Source of the DNA: Zhenhengia yiwuensis | GTDB lineage: Bacteria; Bacillota; Clostridia; Lachnospirales; Cellulosilyticaceae | Assembly: GCF_014384995.1 (NCBI RefSeq) | Contig: NZ_JACRSY010000003.1 | Location: forward strand, 124,001-188,000 | Direction: 5' to 3' | Length of the DNA stretch: 64,000 nt | Shown here: positions 26,850 through 33,670 of the stretch, piece after piece | Layout of the letters: each line of letters starts with the position of its first letter | Position numbering within the stretch: position 1 is the stretch's first letter | The notes under the pieces: generated by a model | The model's database searches: none | What the model was told of the DNA's origin: nothing | The model's input: only the letters and a program-made list of their open reading frames with translations | Program-made: the position numbers and the translations under genes

Positions 26850-26931
26850 GGGAGATTAGCGTAGTTTTAATATAAAATAAGCTAGCCTCCCGAATAAAGT
26901 AATTCAATAAAAAGAATAAAATGTGGGAGGC
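26850..26931 (+). promoter_or_regulatory. Competing hairpins over the trpX ribosome site
   Basis: GCTAGCCTCCC (26881-26891) can pair with GGGAGATTAGC (26850-26860, one mismatch, one G-U), or its GCCTCCC (26885-26891) can pair perfectly with GGGAGGC (26925-26931), which contains the trpX ribosome site. The two pairings exclude each other. This would allow a second, translational control after the T-box. It is a structural reading only. Confidence 0.4.
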
Positions 26932-26938
26932 CAAGAAA

Positions 26939-27895
26939 ATGAAAAAAATATTTACTTTAACACTTACCATGATGATGGGATTAAGTATGTTAGTAGGATG
27001 TAGTACTAAGGAGGATCAGTTAACGATAGGAATTGTTCAGATTGTAGAACATACAAGTTTAGATATAATTCGTGAAAGTTTAGTAGAAGAATTAGGAGCT
27101 AAGGGGCTTGTAGATGGACAGAATATCAAAATAGATTATCAAAATGCACAAGGTGATCAATCTAACTTAAACTCTATATGCAAAAAATTTGTAGGAGATG
27201 GGGTAGATGTCATAGTAGCGATTGCTACACCATCAGCACAGGCGGCAGCAGCTGCTACAAGTGAGATTCCCATTATCTTTTCTGCTGTGACAGATCCCGT
27301 AGCTGCAAAACTCGTAACCAATTTAGAAAAACCTGAAGGAAATGTAACAGGGACATCAGATGCTATTCCAGTAGATGAAGTTTTTGAGCTTTGCCAGGAG
27401 CTTACTCCAGAAGTTAAGACTTTCGGATTCCTTTATACAACGAGTGAGGTAAATTCACAGTCTGTAGTAGAAGAAGCAAAGGCCCTTGCACCAGACTATG
27501 GTTATGCCTACGAAGAAGTGGCAATTACCAATACCTCAGAGCTTAAGCAGGCAGCTTATAGTTTAGCAGGTAAAGTAGATGCTATTTATACACCAATTGA
27601 TAACAGTATTGCATCTGCTATGACAGTCCTTTCAGAAGTTGGGAAAGAAACGGAAGTTCCTATATATGTAGGGGCAGACTCTATGGTAATGGATGGGGCG
27701 TATGCTACAGTGGGGATTAATTATGAAGACTTAGGTAGACAGACAGGAGATATGGTCGCAGAAGTTTTAAATGGTAAGGCAATAAGGGATTTACCAGTAG
27801 CTACCCTTGATGAATTCCAAAAAGTCATTAATAAAACAACAGCTAAGGCAATTGGAGCACCAGAAACTTCAGAAGGTGCTTTAATCGTAGAATAG
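26939..27895 (+). CDS. trpX: ABC transporter substrate-binding lipoprotein (TrpX-like)
   Basis: Binding protein of the PF04392 family, which in T-box-Trp operons is the tryptophan-binding subunit TrpX. The 318-residue product has a lipoprotein signal with lipobox LVGC (Cys near 20). It has the two-lobed layout: TIGIVQIVEHTSLDIIRESL at the start, then VDVIVAIATPSAQAAAAAT and FSAVTDPVAAKLV. ATG 26939 is preferred because GGGAGG lies 8 nt upstream; the in-frame ATG at 26921 precedes that site. The permease follows after 24 nt. The ligand is inferred from the leader and family. Confidence 0.87.
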   Translation: MKKIFTLTLTMMMGLSMLVGCSTKEDQLTIGIVQIVEHTSLDIIRESLVEELGAKGLVDGQNIKIDYQNAQGDQSNLNSICKKFVGDGVDVIVAIATPSAQAAAAATSEIPIIFSAVTDPVAAKLVTNLEKPEGNVTGTSDAIPVDEVFELCQELTPEVKTFGFLYTTSEVNSQSVVEEAKALAPDYGYAYEEVAITNTSELKQAAYSLAGKVDAIYTPIDNSIASAMTVLSEVGKETEVPIYVGADSMVMDGAYATVGINYEDLGRQTGDMVAEVLNGKAIRDLPVATLDEFQKVINKTTAKAIGAPETSEGALIVE

Positions 27896-27919
27896 AGGAT
27901 TTAAGAAAGGAGAAGTACC

Positions 27920-28867
27920 ATGAGTTTATATACACTTACATCTTGCATAGAATTAGGCCTTTTATATGGATTGCTTACATTAGGGATATATATTTCTTAC
28001 CGTATTTTAAATATTGCAGACCTTACAGTAGATGGAAGCTTTACTTTAGGCGCGGCAGTATCTGTTATGATGACTACTATAGGCCATCCTTTCTTAGGGA
28101 TTCTCTTAGGTATGATAGCAGGTAGTCTGGCAGGAATGGTAACAGCCCTCTTGCATACAAAGCTTAAGATTCAGCCTATCTTAGCTGGGATACTCACTAT
28201 GACAGGACTTCAGAGCATTAATATTAGTGTGATGGGTGGCAAACCTAATATAGGGCTATTGAATGTAGAAACACTTTTTACAAAATCAAGAGAGCTATTT
28301 GATAAGAATTTTGGAGGAAGTCTAGTAGGCTTGCTTATATGTACCCTTGTTATCATGTATATGGTACTTTTCCTTCATACACAAGTAGGACTTTCTGTAA
28401 GAGCAACAGGGGATAATGAGGATATGGTAAAGTCTTCTTCCATTAACGTAGATTTTACTAAGACCATAGGGCTTATGTTGGCCAATGCTTTAGTAGGTTT
28501 ATCAGGAGCTCTGATTGGTCAGAATCAAGGTTTTGCAGATGCTAGTATGGGCATTGGTATGGTTGTAGCGGGCTTAGCTTCTTTAATTATAGGAGAAATT
28601 ATTTTTGGAACACTAGCAGAATTGATTTTTCGCAAAAAGAACATTCTTATTCATGTTATTTCAGTTTTATTAGGTTCTGTAACCTATAGAGTTATTATTG
28701 CAGCAGCGTTGGAAATTAATATATCTGCTTCTAGCATGAAGCTTATTTCAGCTATTATTATTACTCTTGCCATTTCGTATCCTGTACTGAAAGAGCAACT
28801 TGCTTTTAACAGGAAGAAACGCTTACATGGTAAAGTAAGAAAGGAGAATGAAACATGCTCACTTTAA
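27920..28867 (+). CDS. trpY: ABC transporter permease (TrpY-like)
   Basis: Integral membrane subunit of the putative tryptophan importer, 315 residues with about eight or nine hydrophobic segments, of the BPD_transp_2 (branched-chain amino-acid/ribose type) fold. Segments such as TLGIYISYRILNIADLTVDGSFTLGAA near the N-terminus and GLSGALIGQNQGFADASMGIGMVV near residue 195 are typical of permeases paired with PF04392 binding proteins. The ribosome site GAAAGGAG lies 8 nt before ATG. The last 13 nt overlap the ATPase gene. Confidence 0.88.
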   Translation: MSLYTLTSCIELGLLYGLLTLGIYISYRILNIADLTVDGSFTLGAAVSVMMTTIGHPFLGILLGMIAGSLAGMVTALLHTKLKIQPILAGILTMTGLQSINISVMGGKPNIGLLNVETLFTKSRELFDKNFGGSLVGLLICTLVIMYMVLFLHTQVGLSVRATGDNEDMVKSSSINVDFTKTIGLMLANALVGLSGALIGQNQGFADASMGIGMVVAGLASLIIGEIIFGTLAELIFRKKNILIHVISVLLGSVTYRVIIAAALEINISASSMKLISAIIITLAISYPVLKEQLAFNRKKRLHGKVRKENETCSL

Positions 28868-29649
28868 ATGGAATCAGCAAAACCTTTCATCCAGGAACAG
28901 TGAATGAGAGAGCAGCTTTAAAAAATATATCTTTACATTTGCAGCCAGGTGATTTTGTCACTATTATTGGTTCAAATGGTGCAGGTAAATCTACTTTATT
29001 CAATATGATTTCAGGAAACTTTATAGTAGATAGTGGTGGCATTATCTTAGATGGACAGGATATTACTTTTATGAAGGAGCATAAGCGTGCCAAAGTAATT
29101 GGTAGACTTTTTCAAGATCCGCTTAAGGGGAGCGCGCCTTCTATGACCATAGAGGAAAATCTAGCACTTGCTTATATGCGAGGAACAGGATTTAAAATTG
29201 GTTTTGGTATGCAGAAAAAAGAGAAGAACTTTTTTAGGGAGAAGTTAGCTCAGCTCGATTTAGGACTTGAAGACCGCATGAAAACCAAAGTAGGATTACT
29301 CTCAGGAGGGCAAAGGCAAGCTGTAACACTTATGATGAGCACTTTAGTTACACCAAAACTACTGCTACTAGATGAACATACAGCAGCGCTTGATCCAGCT
29401 ACAGCAGAGAAGGTACTTCAGATTACAAAGGAGATTGTAGAGGCTGAACATATTACAACTATGATGATTACACATAATATACAATCTGCTTTAGAACTTG
29501 GTAATCGTACCATTATGATGGATGAGGGGAAGATTATACTCGATATTAAGGGGAAAGAAAGAGAAGGTATGACGACAGAAAAGCTTCTTGAATGCTTTAA
29601 AAAGGCTAGTCATAAAGTTTTAGATAATGATCGTATGCTCTTAGCATAA
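28855..29649 (+). CDS. trpZ: ABC transporter ATP-binding protein (TrpZ-like)
   Basis: Cytoplasmic ATPase of the putative tryptophan importer, 264 residues. Walker A is GSNGAGKST (about 39-47), the Q-loop is RLFQDPLKGSAPSMT, the ABC signature is LLSGGQRQAVTL (about 143-154), Walker B is LLLLDEHTAALDP, and the switch His is in MITHNIQSA. The start overlaps the permease by 13 nt, giving translational coupling. A terminator directly follows the stop, so the operon is leader-trpX-trpY-trpZ. Confidence 0.9.
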   Translation: MLTLNGISKTFHPGTVNERAALKNISLHLQPGDFVTIIGSNGAGKSTLFNMISGNFIVDSGGIILDGQDITFMKEHKRAKVIGRLFQDPLKGSAPSMTIEENLALAYMRGTGFKIGFGMQKKEKNFFREKLAQLDLGLEDRMKTKVGLLSGGQRQAVTLMMSTLVTPKLLLLDEHTAALDPATAEKVLQITKEIVEAEHITTMMITHNIQSALELGNRTIMMDEGKIILDIKGKEREGMTTEKLLECFKKASHKVLDNDRMLLA

Positions 29650-29690
29650 AATAATCGCTGACAATGACTTTGTCAGCGGTTATTTTTATA
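29650..29690 (+). terminator. Terminator after the Trp importer operon
   Basis: AATCGCTGACA pairs with TGTCAGCGGTT (with one G-U), followed by ATTTTTAT. It can also serve the convergent minus-strand operon that ends at 29775. Confidence 0.85.
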
Positions 29691-29774
29691 ATCTTTTTTC
29701 TTAATACAGCGTATAGCAATATTATTAGGCCAATAAAGAGAAAGCCCCATGCAAAAGGTATTAAGTCAAAATAA

Positions 29775-30287
29775 TTATTTAGGTTCTACAAAATAATTGT
29801 TAACGGGTACTTTACGCCCACGTCCTTCAAAAATAACAGCAGGAGCGCCTACATCTCTACCGAGATCGTTGGTGTAAACCCAAGTAATGGTATCACCAGG
29901 GTTTACTCTATAAACAGCAGGGCCTTCACTAGGAAAGGTATTATTGACTTTGTAAAGCCAGCCACTAAGAGGACCATTATCTAATTGCGCAAGATTGTTA
30001 ATAGAAGTTATATAGGTGCCTGCACCAGATCCACTTGTTTGATAAGCAAGGCGATTAGCTTGAAGACCTTTTACAGATGCAGAAAGAGCTGTTTCATTGG
30101 CGCCAATAGATACATTTGTAGGGGAGGCAACAACTGTTGTGCCACCAGGACCTAATACTTCGAATGTAACAGATGTACTAGGATCTATACGTGTGTTAGT
30201 TTCTGAATTTCTAAAACTTGAAGAAGCATTTTTATTTAAAAGTAAGTACGCTGCAGCAGCTGCAGCGGCTAATGCGGGAATTGCCAT
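29775..30287 (-). CDS. DUF4430 (transcobalamin-like) membrane-anchored protein
   Basis: A 170-residue protein with an Ala-rich N-terminal membrane anchor (residues 2-17) and a C-terminal DUF4430 domain: LAQLDNGPLSGWLYKVNNTFPSEGPAVYRVNPGDTI is the family core. DUF4430 resembles the C-terminal domain of animal transcobalamin. It is the last gene of a minus-strand ECF transporter operon, which suggests it helps present the vitamin at the cell surface. ATG 30287 is preferred over 30299 because the AAAGG/GGATGG ribosome site is too close to the latter. Corrinoid binding is inference from family and context. Confidence 0.75.
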   Translation of the reverse strand: MAIPALAAAAAAAYLLLNKNASSSFRNSETNTRIDPSTSVTFEVLGPGGTTVVASPTNVSIGANETALSASVKGLQANRLAYQTSGSGAGTYITSINNLAQLDNGPLSGWLYKVNNTFPSEGPAVYRVNPGDTITWVYTNDLGRDVGAPAVIFEGRGRKVPVNNYFVEPK

Positions 30288-30351
30288 AATAAAATCCATC
30301 CTTTGCTGTAATATGAGTCATATTACATTTTATGCAAAAAATATCAAAGTG

Positions 30352-31038
30352 TTACGAGTGTAATAAGCCATACTTGATTTGTACACGTCCTAAAATTTGA
30401 AACCAACTTTTAGAAAAGAGTACAAGGAAAACGACATTTCCAATGGCATGAGATAAATCAAAATAAAGGGAAGTAGCCATAGAGGTTAGGAAAAGAGAAA
30501 GTGTAATTCGGTCAAAGAAAGCAAAAACAGACCAGATATTCATAATCCATCCAAATAAGAAACCCCATACAAAGCCAAAGAGACATAAGGTGAAAGAAGC
30601 TTTGTCATAAAGTTTATGGCTAAAAAGCCCACTACTTAGGCCCATCATACTCCAAGCAAACATCTGCCAGAGAGTCCAAGGGCCTTGACCTAAAATAAGG
30701 TTGGAGGCAAGTGCACTGAGTGCACCAACAAGAAAACCTGTTTCACCACCAAATATAACACCTGTCAAAATAATAATAAAAGAAGTGGGTTGTACACTAG
30801 GAAGTGCTGAAAAAGGTACACGTGCTATGGCACCTAAAGCAGATAAAACAGCAATAAGGATCACTTCTTCAGCACTTAGAGGGCGTCTTTCAAAATGCCA
30901 GATTATAGGGAGCATGCTCACAATAATCATAAAGGTACTTAATAGAAAAAAATATTGATTATATTTTAAAGATAAAAGAAGGAGTAAGGCGTCCAAAAAG
31001 AAAATTCCTATAAAGGTAAGAGGTTTAGTTACGGACAA
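30352..31038 (-). CDS. ECF transporter S component (vitamin-binding membrane subunit)
   Basis: A 228-residue protein with about six or seven membrane helices. It has the ECF S-component features ALGAIARVPFSALPSVQPTSFIIILTG and GGETGFLVGALSALASNLILGQGPWTLWQMFAW (about residues 67-130). S components bind the substrate and are driven by the EcfA/EcfT module, here encoded directly upstream. It overlaps the ATPase gene by 14 nt. The neighbouring DUF4430 gene points to cobalamin or another corrinoid, but S-component specificity cannot be fixed by eye; a queuosine, folate or other vitamin role is possible. Confidence 0.8.
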   Translation of the reverse strand: MSVTKPLTFIGIFFLDALLLLLSLKYNQYFFLLSTFMIIVSMLPIIWHFERRPLSAEEVILIAVLSALGAIARVPFSALPSVQPTSFIIILTGVIFGGETGFLVGALSALASNLILGQGPWTLWQMFAWSMMGLSSGLFSHKLYDKASFTLCLFGFVWGFLFGWIMNIWSVFAFFDRITLSLFLTSMATSLYFDLSHAIGNVVFLVLFSKSWFQILGRVQIKYGLLHS

Positions 31039-32653
31039 GATGGTTCACCTCCTCTAAGGTAATGGCATGGGGGAGTCTAGCCTTTACAGTACGATGAATA
31101 GAAGTTGTATAAAATACGTTATTGCTGAAAAATGCAGTAGTAGGCTGAAGGGATAGGAGCTTACCACTAAACATGAGGGTAGTAAGTGTGGCATAACGTG
31201 CTACAAACTCCATATCATGGCTGACCATAATAATCGTTTTACCTTGTTGCAATAAGGCATTTAAGTACTGGGCAAGTTGCTTTTTAAAGTAAGGATCAAG
31301 TCCTTTAGTTGGTTCATCTAGAAGCAGAAGGTCTGGTTTAGTTAAAAGAACAGTAGCAAGGGCTACTTTCTGCATTTCACCACCACTTAAATCATAAGGG
31401 TGGTGCTCTAATAAAGGTTGTAAGGAGAGGAAAGAGATAAGCTTACTAAGCTCATCCTCCTCATCTTGTGAAAGTTTTTGAGGCAAAGCATTTTGAAGCT
31501 GAGAAAGTACAGTAGGTTCATGGAAAAGTGCCATAGGATTTTGAGGCAGATAACCTATAGAAGCTTTTGTCTTAATCTTTCCTTTAAGGGCAGGTAAAAT
31601 GCCAGCTAACACCTTCAAAAAAGTAGATTTACCAGAACCATTACCACCTAAAATAGCAAGAAAAGCGCCCATAGGTACGTCTAAACGAATACGCTCTAAA
31701 ACAAGGGGCGAATCTTTTGTATATTGAAAATAAATGTCCTGACAGCTAAGAAGTATAGGTACTTCTGAAGGTGAGGGGCTTGCTAATTCTAGCTGTAGGG
31801 GGTGGAAATATTCTTCGGGTAATTTATCAAACCATACTTTAGCTTCTTTAGGTGTAAGGGGAAGCTGGGAGGCTAAGGCTTCATGTTCAATTTGCATATA
31901 GAGCCTACTTACAGAAGGAAGATAGCCCATAAGAGAGGCTACATCTTTTTTATACAGTGTATAAATAGCCTCACGTACCTTGCCTGTATAAGTAAGCATA
32001 CCTTTTTCAAGGACATAGACCATATCTACAAGAGGAAATACTTCTTCGAGATGATGCTCGGTCATAATAATGGTAATGGAGAATTCTTCATTTAAGCGAC
32101 CTAGTATATTGAGAAAGTTCTGGGTAGCTATAGGGTCAAGTTGTGAGGTAGGTTCGTCTAATAAGAGGACATCGGGATAAAGTGTCATTACACTAGCAAG
32201 ATTTAGAAGCTGCTTTTGTCCACCAGATAATTCAGAGGTGGATTTGTAAAGCCAATGATTAATGCCGAGAAAGGTACTAATTTCACCGATGCGCCTTTGC
32301 ATCTCTTTAGGATCAAAACCTAGATTTTCCATCCCAAAAGCGAGTTCTTCATATACAGTAGACATGACAATTTGTTGATCCGGATTTTGAAACACCATGC
32401 CAATACGGCTAGCGGACTTGTCATTAGGAAGATGCTCAAGAAGCTGCCCTTCAAAAACTAATGTACCTGTACGCTCTCCTACAGGCCATACTTCTTTCTT
32501 AAGTTGACGAAGCAGTGTGCTTTTGCCAGATCCAGAGGGGCCAAAGAGTAGAACGAAGTCTCCCTTATGAATGGAAAGGTTAATATCTTGTAAGGTAGGT
32601 ATAGGATGAAGGGGGTAGGTAAAGGTTAAGTGATTGATTTCATAAAGTGCCAT
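31025..32653 (-). CDS. ECF transporter ATPase with two fused ABC domains
   Basis: A 542-residue fusion of the two energy-coupling ATPases (EcfA1 and EcfA2). Domain 1 has Walker A GPSGSGKST near residue 36, signature LSGGQKQLLNLA and Walker B VLLLDEPTSQLDP. Domain 2 has Walker A GGNGSGKST near residue 340, signature LSGGEMQKVALA and Walker B LLLLDEPTKGLDP. ATG 32653 is chosen because GAGGGA lies 9 nt upstream; the in-frame ATG at 32725 lacks a site and lies deep in the T-component gene. It overlaps ecfT by 28 nt. Fused ATPases are seen in dedicated ECF systems, such as those for thiamine precursors or corrinoids. Confidence 0.9.
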   Translation of the reverse strand: MALYEINHLTFTYPLHPIPTLQDINLSIHKGDFVLLFGPSGSGKSTLLRQLKKEVWPVGERTGTLVFEGQLLEHLPNDKSASRIGMVFQNPDQQIVMSTVYEELAFGMENLGFDPKEMQRRIGEISTFLGINHWLYKSTSELSGGQKQLLNLASVMTLYPDVLLLDEPTSQLDPIATQNFLNILGRLNEEFSITIIMTEHHLEEVFPLVDMVYVLEKGMLTYTGKVREAIYTLYKKDVASLMGYLPSVSRLYMQIEHEALASQLPLTPKEAKVWFDKLPEEYFHPLQLELASPSPSEVPILLSCQDIYFQYTKDSPLVLERIRLDVPMGAFLAILGGNGSGKSTFLKVLAGILPALKGKIKTKASIGYLPQNPMALFHEPTVLSQLQNALPQKLSQDEEDELSKLISFLSLQPLLEHHPYDLSGGEMQKVALATVLLTKPDLLLLDEPTKGLDPYFKKQLAQYLNALLQQGKTIIMVSHDMEFVARYATLTTLMFSGKLLSLQPTTAFFSNNVFYTTSIHRTVKARLPHAITLEEVNHLVRN

Positions 32654-33489
32654 CTTAAGTATTCCCTCATTTCTATCAGTAATGGTAAGGCTGTAAAAAG
32701 CAGGATACATAGAAAGTAACCCCACTGCATTAAAGAGTTAGGAAAAGTATTCATGTGTTCTAGAAACAGGCCTATGCTTAGGATGATAAGTAGAACAACA
32801 CCAATGCCTATAAGTACATAGTCCCTATGGTCGAAGTTATAGAGAGTAGCAGAGGTCCTCTTATGTGTGCCATAACCTCTTGCACGCATAGACGAGGCAT
32901 TTTCTAGGGATTCTTCAAGTGTCCAGCTTACAAGTGTATTAAGAGAAGTCATAGATTCCGTTATATGCTGCTTGTAGGAATGTTTAGACATATCTTTAAC
33001 GAAAGTTTTGCGTACATCTATGATTTCGTGCATTCTTCGGGTAAAGAGGGGGATAAATCCCACAATAATCGTTAGGATAAAAGATATTTTGGGGATTATA
33101 TTGCCAAATAAATAAAGAAATCTCTGAGGCGATAGAATCAGGTTATAACCTAAAAATAAAAAGAGGATATTAAGTAAGGAAAGTGCGAAAGTTACTCCGT
33201 ACATGACTCCTTCTAAGGTTACGCTACGATTTTTAAGGTAGAACAAAACTGTAGTGCCATGTGTTGAGAAAATAGGATTTAGAATAAGGATAAAAAGAGC
33301 CATAAGGAGATAAAATTTAAGCTGTTTACGAAGGCTTCTTAAGTGGTCTAGAAAATAAAGAAGCCCAGTGGTAATAAGAAGGATCGTCAATAAATAGATA
33401 GGATTTTTAATAAGCATAACTAAAATAATCATGATGAGAAAATAGCTAAAAGCAAGAAGCGGATGTACACTTATAAAACCACTTTTCAT
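32626..33489 (-). CDS. ECF transporter T component (EcfT/CbiQ family)
   Basis: Membrane coupling subunit of the ECF importer, 287 residues with about five or six helices. The diagnostic coupling-helix motif SSMRARGYG lies near residues 198-206, and a preceding conserved region FIPLFTRRMHEIIDVRKTF is present. It is the first gene of the minus-strand operon T-AA-S-DUF4430. A divergent gene starts at 33671, and the 181-bp gap holds palindromes but no recognisable cobalamin riboswitch. Confidence 0.88.
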   Translation of the reverse strand: MKSGFISVHPLLAFSYFLIMIILVMLIKNPIYLLTILLITTGLLYFLDHLRSLRKQLKFYLLMALFILILNPIFSTHGTTVLFYLKNRSVTLEGVMYGVTFALSLLNILFLFLGYNLILSPQRFLYLFGNIIPKISFILTIIVGFIPLFTRRMHEIIDVRKTFVKDMSKHSYKQHITESMTSLNTLVSWTLEESLENASSMRARGYGTHKRTSATLYNFDHRDYVLIGIGVVLLIILSIGLFLEHMNTFPNSLMQWGYFLCILLFTALPLLIEMREYLRWHFMKSIT

Positions 33490-33538
33490 TGTTATTTCCT
33501 ACCTTTCCTTTAAGTTAACAGGATTAGTATGAGGAAGA

Positions 33539-33572
33539 GGTGACAAAATTATACTTTTGTGACCTAATCACA
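33539..33572. promoter_or_regulatory. Palindromes in the divergent ecfT/CoA-disulfide reductase gap
   Basis: GGTGACAAAA and TTTTGTGACC (33539-33548 and 33555-33564) form an inverted repeat with one mismatch. They surround a minus-strand TATAAT (complement of 33549-33554). Directly after, TGTGACCTAATCACA (33558-33572) is a perfect palindrome of Crp/Fnr style, but with a 5-bp spacer. Regulator and target are unknown. Confidence 0.35.
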
Positions 33573-33670
33573 GAGAATTACATTAGAAACTTTTATACTT
33601 ATTTATAAAGATATCTAACAATGAATAACCATGTATTTTAAATAGGAATAAGAGATAGAGGAGTGAAATT

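Noticed and set aside
26921..26938. ATG 26921 as the trpX start, giving MWEAKK before the signal peptide
   Set aside because: The GGGAGG ribosome site lies within this extension, and the lipoprotein signal begins properly at 26939.
33490..33670. Cobalamin riboswitch upstream of the ECF operon
   Set aside because: No B12-box-like sequence or suitable long leader can be seen; the 181-bp gap is shared with a divergent gene.
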